Source: Phaeosphaeria sp. MPI-PUGE-AT-0046c (Eukaryota > Ascomycota > Dothideomycetes > Pleosporales > Phaeosphaeriaceae). From it: a stretch of DNA of 64,000 bases. Position 1 is the first letter of the stretch. Each line of letters starts with the position of its first letter. This document shows, one piece after another, positions 45,554 to 58,582 of this stretch. The stretch is taken from the NCBI GenBank assembly GCA_020747045.1, contig JAGTJN010000013.1, positions 806,001-870,000 of the forward strand, given 5' to 3'. The translations under genes were made by a program, and so were the position numbers. Below the pieces are notes generated by a model. It was given only the letters and a program-made list of their open reading frames with translations, did not search any database and was not told the DNA's origin.

Positions 45554-47360
45554 ATGCGGCTCAAGAGACATGTCTCGCTCCTCGAACCGACATTGAGGCA
45601 CGCAGCCACGCGACCGCTCCTTTCCGCCTTCTCGTCGCAATGTGCGTGGTCCCGGTACCGGCATTCGTCCACTTCGGCGGCTTACCCTGAGCGCATCGCT
45701 GTGCTCGGTGGAGGGGTTGCCGGCCTCTCGAGCGCCTTCTTTGTGTCGAGGGAGTTTCCCAACAGTAAAGTGACTGTATATGAAGCTGGCAAAGACGCTG
45801 GAGGCTGGGTCAGGTCGGTCAAGAAGGACGTGCCTGGTGGTGAGGTTTTGTTTGAGCTGGGTCCACGGACGCTGCGCAATGCCACCGTCACGGCGCATTT
45901 GGTACGGCCACCACTCAATGGCTGGATTTTTTGCTAATCGGGCTAGTGTCAAGAGCTGGGCCTGGTCGACGATATAACATACACCAAGAAAAGCGATGCC
46001 GCAGCGAAGAATCGATATGTCTACTACCCGGACCAACTGAACCGATTGCCGGCTGAAGCACCCAGTCTTGCAGACCTGTTCACGCTATGGCGGACCGGCA
46101 TCATGGCAGGCGCTTTTGGCATGATAAGAGAGCCTTTGATCCATAAACGGCCACACAGTCTGACCGACGAGACGGTGGGAAGCTTCATCTCGCGGAGAGT
46201 GGACCCGAGGATAGCCGACAACCTCGTGTCAGCTGTCTTCCATGGCATCTACGCGGGTGACATATTCCAGTTGAGCGCAAAGACATTACTTTCTGCCGCA
46301 TGGCAGCTCGAGGGCAGATACGGCAGTGCGCTTGCGGGATACTTTATCATGAACAGACAGCACAAAGATGATGGCGGCAATGGCCAGGTCGTGCTGGCGC
46401 ATCCTTACGATATAGATGCTGCACAAGCTATGAATGACCAATTCGACATCGATCCCGAGTTGATGAAGGACATGCATGCCGCAAGCACCTTCACCTTCAA
46501 GGGAGGCCTGCAGCAACTCATCCGGACCCTTCAGGCCGCTGTCGAGAGGACGGGGAATGTTGATGTCAAAGTCAACAGCCCAGTCCAGTCCACCACAGCG
46601 CTTACAGGCGGCCAGCAAGGCGTTGCAGTCACTACAGGTGTATGTCTTCTCTTCCCTATCTTCCCACCTCACCACTAACAATACCCATCAGGAAGGTGAT
46701 ACTACCCAAACCTCAGATTACGATCTCGTAATCTCCACCCTCCGTAATCCCTCTCTCACCCCCTTCGTAACTGTCCAGACCATCTCCCTCTACTACTCTT
46801 CCCCCTCCCTGCTCCCCCACACCGGCTTCGGCTACCTGATCCCACGCTCCGTGCCCTTCGAGCAAAACCCCGAGCGCGCGCTAGGCGTCATCTTCGACTC
46901 GTACGCCACGTCTGGTCAAGACAGCGTCCCAGGCACCAAGCTGACAGTCATGATGGGCGGGCATTGGTGGGATGGGTGGGATGCTTATCCAAACGACGAA
47001 GAAGCGTTGATCATGGCAAAGAACGTACTTGAGCGACATTTGGGGATTAGTGAGGAACCGACGGCTTGGCATGTTAATCTGAGTAAAGATTGTATTCCAC
47101 AATACACATTGGGGTATGAAGATAGGTTACGGAATTTCGCGAGCGGCGTTAGTCATGAATTCAAGGGCCGGTTGAGGGTCGTGGGCAATCAATTCAATGG
47201 CGTGGGTGTGAATGATGTTATCCAGGGGAGCTGGAATCTGGTCAGGGGCTTGAGGAATGGCGGGTGGAGAAGGGAGAGTGTGGGACTGGATAGGGCAACG
47301 GATACCAGGGAGTGGAGAGTTGTCCCGGCCGGGACGCTGGGGTATAGGAGGGGTGTCTGA
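45554..47360 (+). CDS. HEM14: Protoporphyrinogen oxidase, mitochondrial
   Basis: Exons 45554-45901, 45947-46639 and 46692-47360 give 569 residues with phase-0 introns of 45 and 52 bp. The first 45 residues are Arg/Ser-rich with few acids, as a mitochondrial targeting peptide. The FAD dinucleotide fold follows at once: RIAVLGGGVAGLSSAF (about residues 47-62), then VYEAGKDAGGWV and FELGPRTLR. Further family marks are VSAVFHGIYAGD, SALAGYFI, TFKGGLQQLIRTL, DYDLVISTL, GFGYLIPRS and a C-terminal VVGNQFNGVGVNDVIQGSWNLV. The enzyme oxidises protoporphyrinogen IX to protoporphyrin IX, the penultimate step of haem synthesis, at the inner mitochondrial membrane. The segment before SLYYSS looks slightly shorter than in relatives. 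Confidence 0.93.
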
Positions 47361-48383
47361 GTAGAAGCAGTGTATGAGTATCGGGAAGACAGAAATCGAT
47401 TTTGGGTCGGCCAATGTGTGTCTACAGCATGGAAAATATGTCGAATCAAATAAATGGGGCAGTGACATGTATGTGTTGTAATCACAGTTCATACATAACA
47501 TGGCCTCGAGTAGAAGAGTTTGTAAAATCATCATTTAACAGTTGCTTGTTCGAGAAGAAAGATTTAAAAAATGGCTTAGTATTTCAGGACTAAGATGTGG
47601 CTAAGGTATTTCGAACCAATTTTTACTTCAAAGCGTCAGACGAGCAATCTTGGCGGCACTCAGCTCATCCGCGTAATTTACAGCAGTATTTCGACGAGGG
47701 GTATGATGAGATTTCGTCACTAAGACAGGTCACTATGCTGAAAGGCGGGAGTAGCTGGTACTATCGGGTCGCGTTGAGTAAGGATCGGACAGACTAGTAG
47801 TTTATCTTCAAAGATATGAACATATTACATCCTTTATCATTTTAAATGTATTTGTTTCGTTCGGCCGCTCTTTCCAGTGCATAGATGGCCTGATGCTTTG
47901 AACAAGGATGTATATCGGAAGGTGCAGTGGCAATACTGAGGCTAGTGCCCCAAATTTAGAACTAAAAGACGACGTACAATTGCAAAGTGGCGGTTGTCAA
48001 CTCTTGTCTAACTCTTAGTAGAAATATGGAAAGCCATAGCACATTGCTTATTATATCTCTAGATTTGCGACCATGAAAGGCGTACCATAATCATTCTGCT
48101 CTTCTTGGTATTGTTAGGTCTATGTCGCCAGACAAGTAATTGTTTATTCCAGTATAGCTCTGTTCGAGCGATCATGGAGCCCCAAAGCATGTTCTATTTG
48201 GTCGTCGTCAGCTAAAGTCGAAACTAACAGGCAGGGCTAAATTACCAGTGAAAGTGATAAGGATATGATATGTACTAGAAGCTCGTTGCATACCTCTTAG
48301 GTCGTAAGGATCAACTTGACAATGAATCAAGAACCTGGAGTAAACACCTCACTCGAAGCACAGATCAAACCCATATTCGTTCA
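47361..48383. other. Intergenic region without recognised gene
   Basis: A short open frame at 47597-47797 (66 codons, non-ATG start) was looked at and not recognised. AT content rises towards the right. Confidence 0.3.
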
Positions 48384-48653
48384 TCACCAGAATCTCCCAC
48401 CCTTTTTGTTTTGTTCAGTGATCAGCTCAAGCTGTTCTCTGATGCCCCTCAGCTCATGCCTATGCCTCTCTCTGGTATCCTCCAAAAGTCGAGCATGTTC
48501 TTTCTTCAGCTCGGTGAACTCTTCGTCCAATTTTTCGTGCCAAGGGTATAGCACGAAGATTTGGAAGCATAGCGCTGAAGAACCGATGACGAAATTTGTC
48601 AGGGAGAACCCTCGTGTAATGAGCATCGCAGAGATGGAAGACCACAACTTCAA
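48384..48653 (-). CDS. Small conserved-looking membrane/coiled-coil protein
   Basis: The ATG at 48626 gives 80 residues. The frame is open up to 48653 and further back to an acceptor-like CTAG near 48660, so a short 5' exon may exist. The N-terminus is hydrophobic (LTNFVIGSSALCFQIFVLYPWH), one likely membrane segment. It is followed by a charged helix of about 45 residues with heptad-like spacing (EEFTELKKEHARLLEDTRE), a short coiled coil. The arrangement suggests a small mitochondrial inner-membrane or ER protein. I do not recognise a named family. It is the last gene before the AT-rich block. Confidence 0.55.
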   Translation of the reverse strand: MKLWSSISAMLITRGFSLTNFVIGSSALCFQIFVLYPWHEKLDEEFTELKKEHARLLEDTRERHRHELRGIREQLELITEQNKKGGRFW

Positions 48654-49236
48654 GTTACTCTAGTCTGGGGGTGTTGTGCATTGACTCGAATCGCCTGGAC
48701 AAAACCGAACTGGACGTTGGGGATCCGACAGAATCGACGTGTTTTACCGATCTTTTCTTTCTTTCGAAAGAGATAAGAAGAAAAATGCAGAATTGTGTTC
48801 GTGGAGTGGGACGTGTGGTTAGAGACTAATCGGAGGAAGAGACGACTATGGGTGCGATGAATGTGTGGAATAATATGGGAGACAACAAGAAAAACATTAG
48901 CTGAAATGTGCGCGCGTGATCAGACAAACATTACTGTTTTTAATCGCTCAAGGCAACCTCGGCTCTTGTAAGTCTTGACTGCTGAGGACCAAGCAGCCTT
49001 GAGATTCGGAAAAGTGGCATGATTATGTCCTAAAAGGTTCAAAGTGGATCGAGGCCCGAAAAGAATCAGACCATTCCGAAACCAACGGCAAGTGCGCGGC
49101 GGTTATGCCCGAGGATGTCTCGGGATAATTTCGCAGCAAGAACAACACTATCTTATAATACAAAGCTAAGATTTTATAAGAGATAAAAGGCTGCTCTTCT
49201 AAGCTACCTTTTACTTTCTTACTACTTTAAGGCTAG

Positions 49237-49280
49237 TTCTTCTTCTTCTTCTTCTTCTTCTTCTTCTTCTTCTTCTTCTT
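49237..49280. repeat. (TTC)n microsatellite, about 14-15 units
   Basis: An uninterrupted TTC trinucleotide run of about 44 bases at the border of the AT-rich block. Confidence 0.95.
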
Positions 49281-50011
49281 TATAAACTAAGAGTAAGAGG
49301 CGCAGCGATTATAAAGAGATAAGAAAGGAAGGCACAGATATTACAGAACGCGCTAGCAGTAACTAATTACCCCACTATATTATATATTATAAGATTATAT
49401 ATAATTCTATAGAAACTATACAATTATATAATAAGTTAAGTATATAGATCTATATAATAGACTCCTAGGCTTATTAAAATAGAGAGAATTTCTTTAGTAT
49501 ATAAATCTTCTTAATAAATACCTATTTTTATTATATTTAACTTAAGTTACTTACTAATAATATATTATTACTTCTTTATAAAAAGCTTCTACCTTTACTA
49601 TTTTACTTTATAATACTATTTTATACTCTTATTAGAAAGAAGCTCTTTACTAGTTTATTTAGATTAGACTTTAATTTTAATAATCTTATTCTATTTATTA
49701 AAACTAATACTAATATACTACTAATACTAGCTTTCTTATTATTAGCTACTTAGTAAAAAATTTAATACTTTAAATACTCTTAAGATAAGTAATATATTAA
49801 TAGAATTATAAACTCTTATTACTTAGTATACTTTAGCTAGAGTTACTATTTTTAAGTAATAGTAATTACTATTACTTAGTTATTTTCTAGTTTAACTTTA
49901 GTAAGTTTTCTAAGTTTTTTTAAGTTTTCTATAAGTATATACTTAGAGTTAATTTAGGGTAATTTAAGGTATTTTAAGGTAAATTAGAACTAACTAGTAT
50001 ATAAGGTAATA

Positions 50012-51876
50012 TAGAGGATAGGTAAGTAGCTAGAATAGGTAAGTAGCTAGCTCTACTAAGACTCTACTAAAACTAGTACTATATATAACTATATAGTACT
50101 GTTAAGAACTATATTTAATAATTATAGTAGGCTAATCTATTTAAAATCTATCTCTATAGCCTACTTATATATATATATATTATACCTAGTTCTATTATAC
50201 TATCTATAGTATTATTAGCTAGGCTTACCTGCCTTAATATATACTCTCTTCTTTACCTTCTTTCTATTACTATATACTCTAAACTTCTTAAGAGTTGTTA
50301 GTTATACACTCTTATTAATTATTAAGGTTTTTTACTACTATATATACTTCCTCTTATATAATTTATACTTACTTATAGCCTTATTAGTAGCTTAAAGCTT
50401 AGTATTATATTTAGTTATTAATACTAGAGAATATACTATTATTTCTATACCTTTTAATAGGCTTTTAATTACCTTAACTATATATATAGGTAAGCTATCT
50501 ATATATCTTTAAATTCTCTCTTAAATTAGCTTTAATTATAACCTAAATTCTAGAGTATTACTTAGAGTTTATAACTACTAGAGACTATCTTTAATAGTAG
50601 GTAGTAGTAGAGTATATAGCTATATATTAAGTATTAATAATACTACTTCTAGATTAAATAGGACTAAGCTAGTACCTTAAAAGCTTCTTTATATATTAGC
50701 CTTTATAATTAAAGTATTAAAAGTACCTTTAAAGTATAGTAAAAACTCTAGTTTAGTAATATAGGTAATCTTATTATATATTAGCTTTTTAGCTTAGTAG
50801 CTATATACCTTCTTTAAGGGTAAAAAATAACCTATATTAAGTAGCTATAGGAGGTATAATAAGTAGGGAGGTATATAGAGAGTAATAATCTTCTAATTCT
50901 TATAATACTACTAGAATTTAAGTAAGTTATAGCTCTTATAGCTATTAATAATAAGTAGTTAATAAGTACTAATAACCCTCCTCTTTATATACTTATTAAA
51001 GTACTTTAACTACTATAGGCTAAGCTTATTTATTATCTAGCTATTCTTAGAAACTATAATAACTTAGTTATAAAGTATACTACTCTCTTTATACTAGGTA
51101 GAGAGGTAGTACTTACTCTTAAAGATAATAAAGAGTAGAATTACCTATTCTATTATATTAATACTCTAGATTACTATTATCTACTCTTAATTACTCTACT
51201 AAACTATCTTTAGCTATCCTTAATACTCTAAGGCTATAACTACTATACTTATTAATATTATACCTATTATAAAGCTTAACTTATTAAAGTTATATATATT
51301 ATTATTAAGAATACTATACTTAGCCTTTATATTCTTTATAAGTTAGAACTAGCCTTATATAATTCTAGAATTCTTATAGAGAGCTCTCTTATAGTTATAC
51401 TTTTAATTAAATTTAACCTTAAGCTTAGAGTAATATTTAATAAAGGTTATAGCCTACTTCTAGCTAATAGAGTTATAGTAGTACTTAGCTAGTAAAGAAT
51501 TAGCTATATCCTTTATAGTAGTAAGTTTAGGCAGAAATTCTTATATATTAAGGTTAAAGATATACTAAATAATTATATTCTCTTCTATCTTAAGTAGAAT
51601 TATTAAGTTAGGTATATAATTATATTAAGATAGAGTTTTAGTATATTAGTAGTAGAGTATTTATTTAGTAATATTATAGATTACTATAGTATATAGTATT
51701 AAGAGAGTTGTATTATATTTAATAGCCTTATAAGTAAGCTTTAATTAAGCTTCTTTTAAGGCTAGTAGACTATTTTATTATTAACTTATTATAATTATAC
51801 TATAGATAGTTATAGTTTTAGTAGGGTCTTAGCAGAGCTAGCTACTTACCTATTTTAGCTACTTACCTATCCCCTA
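50012..51876 (-). mobile_element. Degraded pogo/Fot1-type (Tc1/mariner superfamily) DNA transposon
   Basis: Inverted ends of about 75 bp are present. The left end starts TAGAGGATAGGTAAGTAGCTA at about 50012, and the right end is its inverse ending at about 51876. TA flanks both sides. The length of about 1.87 kb is typical for Fot1-like elements. On the minus strand a transposase can be followed despite many stops. Its order is a HTH/CENPB-like part (FLPKLTTIKDIANSLLAK), DNIYNF followed by remnants of the first catalytic Asp region, then SKYYLSTxYKES, LLIINSYKSY (second Asp region), and a later ILPYLLYLL-x-LLNIGYF, the MPPHSSHLLQPLDVG region of the DDE_1 family. Fully inactivated by transitions. 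Confidence 0.75.
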
Positions 51877-52912
51877 TATTATTAAACTTAGCTATTCTCT
51901 ATAGTATCTACTTCTTATACTCTTTACTATCTTTTTAGGCTCTAATTTACTCTAGATTAAGCTAAATTAACCTAATTTAATATTATAAGTACTATATTAA
52001 ATACTATTAATATTAAGGGCCTTAGTAACTTCTATACTAATATATTAAAGTAAGGTATATAGCTTTATATAGGCTATATTACTAGCTTAGCTAATAGTTA
52101 CTTTAAGTACTTTAGTAGGCCCTACTATAAGTTCCTTATATTTACTATAAATACTACTAATCTTTATTTAGGTATAAACTTTATAAATAAAAAGAGTAAG
52201 ATTTATAAGGTTTATTACTACTATAGCTACTTTATTATTAGTAAAGCTTATATAGCTATAAGTATTATAGCCTTAAGTAGCCTAAATTAGGCTAATTTAG
52301 ATAAATTTAGCTTCTTAAGGCTACTAATATCTAGCTTAAGGCTATTACTAAGAAGCTTATAGTTAATTATAACTTCTTAAAGATTAATAAGTATAGTAAT
52401 ACTAAGTTTACTATTATAAAGCTAGCTAAGGCTTTTAAGACTTCTTTAAAATAGTAAGTATTTATATTAAAGTATTTTAAGCTAAATTAAGGTAAATTAA
52501 TACTAATAATTTTATAGTACTTTCTTTATTATTTACTTAGTTTAATTATATTTATATAATAGTAAGTATTACTAGATTACTCTTTAAGCTTCTTAGTATA
52601 CTCTTATAACTTTTTTAAGTCTAAGGCTTTTTTATATACCTATAATTAGTCTAACTAGGCTTATACCTAGTCTCTTATAGCTAAATACTTTAAAGTTCTC
52701 TAAACTACTTTTAGTTCTTATAAATATAAAGTAAAAAGGCCCTAAATAAGCTTTTTTAGCCTATTTTAACTCTACTAACTTTAATAATATAAGTATAATA
52801 ATTAAGTAACTAAATAGATACTAAAGAATACCTATAAAGAGAAGAATAAAGCTAAAAATACTTATTAGGATTATATTACTACTACTTACTTTAAGAGTAA
52901 TTATACTACTAA
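51877..52912. other. AT-rich degraded DNA, not assigned
   Basis: RIP-like composition throughout. No ends, no transposon protein and no gene were recognised. Confidence 0.4.
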
Positions 52913-53085
52913 TATAAGGATTTAGGCTAAGGCCGATCCTATATAGTATCTAATTAGTTTTATCCTATATAATATAAGATAAAAACTCTCTATATATACT
53001 GTTCTACTATATACTTAATTAATATAATTAAGTATATATTTCTTTTTAGCTGTATTACATAGTAGGCAGAATCTATATTCTTATA
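52913..53085 (+). repeat. Solo LTR of the miniature LTR element family
   Basis: This 173-bp sequence matches the two 171-bp terminal repeats of the element at 58583-59207, except for a 2-bp insertion and scattered transitions. It is flanked on both sides by the 5-bp duplication ACTAA (52908-52912 and 53086-53090). A single LTR with its own target duplication is the usual product of recombination between the LTRs of a full element. Confidence 0.85.
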
Positions 53086-53899
53086 ACTAAGGCTTAAGAT
53101 AATAAAAAGAAAAAGCTATTTAATAAGCTTAAAGCTACTTACTATAAAGTTAAGAACCTTAAGTTACTTTACTAAAGTTCTAATAAGTAGTAATTAGCTT
53201 AATTTTACTTATTTTAGCTTAAATTAGAGTAGTATAGTATATTAAAAATAGTTTTTAGTTTTATAAGAAGAAATTCTCTAGATATAGTTTAGTTTAGGTT
53301 AAATTAGCCTCCTTTAAGGTAATTTAAAAGAAATTATATATCTAAATATATATATTCTAGAAAAAATACTAATTAACTTACCTTTTCTATATTATTTCTT
53401 AAGTAAGATATAATTTTTAAATTTTACCTTAGCTATAATTTATTTTTATTTTCTTATATAATTTTAGCTATTAAACTTCTTTATAATTTTTATAGAAAGA
53501 AACTAAAAAAAAATGTATTAAATTTATTTAGGCTAAATTAGACTATTTTAGGCTAAATTATATTAATTTTACTCTTTATAACTAAAGTTACTTCTCTTCT
53601 TTTTAGAAAGTTATTTTTTATATCTAGATATAGCTTTTTATACTAACTTATATTTTAGTAGAATATTATAAGTATTCTAAAATCTTTAAAGTATATTTTT
53701 AAATATTATAGTTTTAGGCTTTTAAGAGTTTTCCTCTTCTAAGTATTTTTACTATTTAATAAAGTATTTCTATTTTTCTAAATTAAATTTCCTTCTTTTA
53801 ATAATCTTATTTATATTATAAATATTATTACTAAAAGATTATAAAAGATTAGTAATACTAACTTTTAGGTAAAGTATATAAAATACTTTATTATATTTT
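53086..53899. other. AT-rich degraded DNA, probably 3' part of the minus-strand gypsy element
   Basis: No distinct ends recognised. Lies downstream (on the minus strand) of readable Pol remnants, so it may contain that element's 3' LTR. Confidence 0.3.
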
Positions 53900-54725
53900 T
53901 CTAATAGTAAGGTATAAAAAACCGAGTAAATATTTAATATACTTAGTATACTAACTTTAAAAGTAGATTACCTAATCTATTATTAGATAACTCTAAGTTT
54001 AATATATTTCTAATTTAATTTCTTCTTTAGCCTTTAGGATTTAATATTATTATTAAAAACTAAAACTTTATCTCTTACTATAAATAGAATTAATAATTAT
54101 TTTTTATTAGTATATTCTTTTTAATATATATTAGCTAGTTTAATACTTTTTTTATAAATCTTTTATAGGTTAATTACCTTCTCTACTAATTATAATTTAA
54201 AAGGGGATTTTTTCTTACCTAAGCTTAAAATAGGCTAATCTACTCTTTTTAAGTTTAAACTAAGGTTTACTTAGAAAGATATAACCTTTATAGTAGTATA
54301 AATACTATTATTATATATAAACTCTACTAATAAAAGCTATTAGACCTAGTTATTTTATTCTAAAGTATAGAATATTTAAAGGTATTATTTTAATATCTAG
54401 TTTTACCTTTTAGTTTAACTATTTATCTATAAGTAATAAATAAAAGTAAGTACTTTATAAGTATTTAGATAGTAATTAAATATTTATTAGTATTTTATAT
54501 TTATTAGTAGCCTTCTATCTAAGATTATATACTTTAGTATACTATAGAAGTAAATAATCTCTCTTATTTAGATATAACTTAAATCTTTACTATTCTAATC
54601 TACTCTTATTAAGATATAGTATACTACTATTATTAACTAGTCTATAACTACTATTATTATATTATATTTAGTAGTAAATTAAATACTAGTAGGTAATTCT
54701 ATAATAAAATTAAATATAATATTAT
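53900..54725 (-). mobile_element. Older Ty3/gypsy element, integrase core and C-terminal Pol remnant
   Basis: On the minus strand, downward from 54720, an integrase core is readable (FNFIIELPTS, IVVIDxLI, YILDRRLLINIKYxxIFNYYL). Further down to about 53900 comes the Pol C-terminus (VRDKVLVFNNNIKS, the region usually written GDKVYLxxRNIKTKRPS). Multiple stops. The sequence stops abruptly at 54725, where the younger chromovirus begins. Its upstream half resumes on the other side at 61343. Confidence 0.65.
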
Positions 54726-54924
54726 TATAAGATATCTAGTAAAGGCTAGGTAAAGTAACTCTAGAATAGGTTAAGTTAAGCTTAGATAAGTAAAACCTAT
54801 ATTATATAGATAATTACAACCTAAGATAGGTAGTAATTTATCTAAGTATATAATACTATTCTATTCCTCCTCTAAGGTTATAAGGCTAATACTATCTACT
54901 TTATACCCCTACTAAATCCTTATA
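54726..54924 (+). repeat. 5' LTR of the chromovirus
   Basis: 199 bp, collinear with 61139-61337 without gaps. I count about 11 differences, all transitions, consistent with RIP rather than ordinary ageing. Confidence 0.9.
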
Positions 54925-57900
54925 TTTAAATTACTTAACTCTCTTATAAACTAATAGTAGAAAACTTAACCTAATAGACTGCCTAAGAATATACTCTATA
55001 GGCTATTAACTAGAAAGTAATAAAATAATACTAATAATACCTTAGACTATATAGTTAATAGTACTAGAATTAGTTATAATACTAAGTAGGTTATAATAAA
55101 GAGAAAAAGATAATAGTAGATAAGATAAACCTAAGAGGGACTCTATAGAGCTATTATAGCCTACTTTAGGCTAAAATAGGCTAAGAATACCTATAACTAA
55201 TAAGGAACTCTAAAAGATATATATATAGTTTAAAAGTATAAGAGCTCTTAAGAAACTGCAGGTCCTTAGAGAGATATAAGCTAGGTATAAAGTAGGTAAT
55301 ATTACTATAGTATATACTATCTCTACTAGCTATAGTAGTATTATAATACTACCTATAGTACTATTAGTAGCTCTACTTAGACTAAAGCTACTATAGAACT
55401 TTATAAAGTATAATTAAGTAAAGTATAATTACTAAAAGAGAGACTATAAGAGATTCTTTACCTATTCTTCTACTAACTTTCTATAAAAATAGTAGAAAGT
55501 AGACTTTAAAGTAATATATATTTTAGAACTCCTAAAGATACTTTAGAGAGCCTATTATCTTATTAAAGAGACTATATATTCTATATAGATACTAATATAG
55601 CTTAGCCTTAAAGTAGTTATACTTAACTTACTTAGTACCTCTTAAGAGAGGAGAAGATAAGCCTATAAGTAATTAAAAGGCTATAGGTAGTATATAGGTT
55701 AATTACTAATAGAGTTACTAGACTACTTTTACCTACTTTAAGAGGAGCTAGGGTTAATAATAATACTAGAGCTCTAGGTAATTAAATTTACCTTAGCTCT
55801 TTATATAGATATTTAGTAAGACCTTAAATAATTACTAGTAGCTATATATAGTATAATCCCCCTTATAGAGAAATAAGTAAATATTATATACTAAAGAATA
55901 CTAAACTTATATAAATAGAGGAAATATATAAATAAAAATAAGTTATCTAGAAGATAAATAAGTTTAAATAGGTTAGAAGAAAATAAGAGACCTTAAGTAA
56001 AGCTAAAATAGCCTAAAAAGGGCTAAAATAAGGTAAAAGAATATATATAGCTAGACTTAACCCTATCTATAACCCTAATTACCTATTATAATTATAGTAA
56101 GCTAGAATATAAGTTCTTTAAGTATATAAAACCTAAGAAATAAGGTAGTAATCTATAAAGAAATAGAATAGAAAAAGAGAAGAAGTAGAGAGTTTAGGCT
56201 TCTACCTTCTTACCTATATAGCTCTCTCTAAGGAGAATAAGAAGCTATAGAAGCTATATAAGGTACTCTACTTAGAGCTAGTAAGGCTTCTTATAGTAAA
56301 ATATACTATAGAATTATCTCTTTAGAAAGAGGCTCTAATAGATAGAGGTTTATAGTTAAATCTTATATTAGTAGTTCTAGTAAAGAAGTAAGAACTAACT
56401 GTAAAACCTCTACTAAAACTATTAGTAGAAGAAGTTAATAGATCTAAGATACTAGTATATAGTATTATAACTATAGCTATAACTATAATAGACTTAAGAG
56501 GATATATCTAAACTTATAATATACCCTTTATAGTAATAGACCTTTAAAGGTACCTAATATACTTAGAACTTTTCTAGATTAATATAGTAAGTCTAAAGTT
56601 AAGCTATATAAGCTAATATATATTATTCTGTAGAATAAAGGATAAAGAAAAAGGTACTTTCTAATAGGTTATAGTAGAGAATACTAAGGTATTTAACTAT
56701 AGTATATAAGATTCTATAGTAGATATATATATATATATAGTAGGCTTTATAGGTTAAAATACCCTAAGCTAGGCTAAAATAGCCTAATTACCTTTATAGT
56801 ATATAGAGTATATAGATATAGGTTTAGAAGAGGATATAAAAGGCTTAGCTAAGTATTTCTTATATAATCTAGCTATTTAAATAGTAGAGAGAGCTTAACT
56901 ACTCTATTAGCTACTCTATAACCTATTAGTAATAGAGTTAGAGGTACTATAGAAGTACTTTATAGAGTATATAGTATAAGGTTAGATAAGGAGATCTAAG
57001 TCCTTAATAGGAGCCCTAATACTCTTTATAAAGAAGAAAGATAGTAGCTTAAGGCTATATATAGACTATAAAGGTCTAAATAAGGTTACTCTTAAGAACT
57101 AATACCTACTTTCTCTAATCTTAGAGTTACTAAAATATTTAGTATAAGTAAAGTTCTATACTAAGCTAGATATAAGAGAAGCGTACTATAGAATTAGGAT
57201 TAGAAAAGGAGATAAGTAGAAAACTGTATTTAGAATAAGATATAGCTATTTTAAGTATATAGTAATACTATTTAGCTTAATAAATATACTAGCTTAATTC
57301 TAGGCTTATATAAATTAAGCCCTTATAGGTCTAATAGATATAACCTATATTATCTACCTAGATAATATCCTAATCTTTTCTAATATAGAAGAAGAATATA
57401 TTACCTATATAAAGGAGGTACTCTAAAGACTATATAAAGCAAAGCTATTTATAAAGCTTTTAAAGTATAAATAGTATACCTAGTATATAGAATACCTAGG
57501 TTATATTATATCTTTTAAAGAAATTAGTATTAACTAAGATAGGGTTAAAATAATTACTAAGTAGCTAAAACTATAGACTATAAGAGATATTTATATATTT
57601 CTAGAATTTATAAACTATTACTAATAATTTATTATTAAATTCTCTAAACTTATACTACCTTTAACTAAAATAACCTAAAAGGGCCTAAATATAGCTAGGG
57701 GCAGCTATATATAGTAAAAAGAGAAGAGTATAAATATATAACTAGAAGAAGAAGGTAATAGAGCCTTTATATAGTTAAAAGATATATTTCTATAAGTACT
57801 AATTCTCTTATATTTTAAGAGAGAAAGGGAAACCTATATAGAAGTAGATACCTTAAAAGGTATAATCTTAGGTATTCTAAGCTAACTTATACTAAACTAG

Positions 57901-58582
57901 GCTAGTTTACCCTAATAAAGGCTAATAGACTTCTATTCTTATAAGATAATCTAGGTAGAATATAATTATAATATATATAACTAAGAATTACTTATAATAG
58001 TTAAAAGCTTAGAATACTAGTACTATTATCTAGAAGGCGAATACTTTAAAGTCCTTATAAACTACTATAACTTAAAATAGTTTATAGAAATAAAGGTTCT
58101 TAACTATAGGTAAGTAAGGTCCTACTTAGTACTATTAAAGTATAATTTTATAATTACCTATTAGCTAGAGGCTATAAATCTAGTAGATAGACTATTATAA
58201 TACCTAAACTATATAGTAGAGATATAGAAGCCTAGCTAGAAGTATAATAAGGCCTTTATAAAGCCTATACAGAACCTCTTAAGAAAAAGTAGCTAAAAAG
58301 TAATTACTCTTATTAATATAGTAATAATATAAGTAGAAAAAGCCTCTTTAGAGATAGACTAGATAGAGAAGGTACTAAGGTAGTTCTATAATATAGAAAG
58401 AATACTATAAAGAAAGAAAGACTAAAATAATAATATAGATACCTCTACTAAGGACTTAGACTCTAAAAGGGCCTAAGATACTCTAGAATAGGCTAATTTA
58501 AGTTAAACTAGTAAGATAGTACTATAAGTACTAGAAGAAAAGGTAAAAGTACTAGAAGAGTATTATTATAATCTACTATTAG

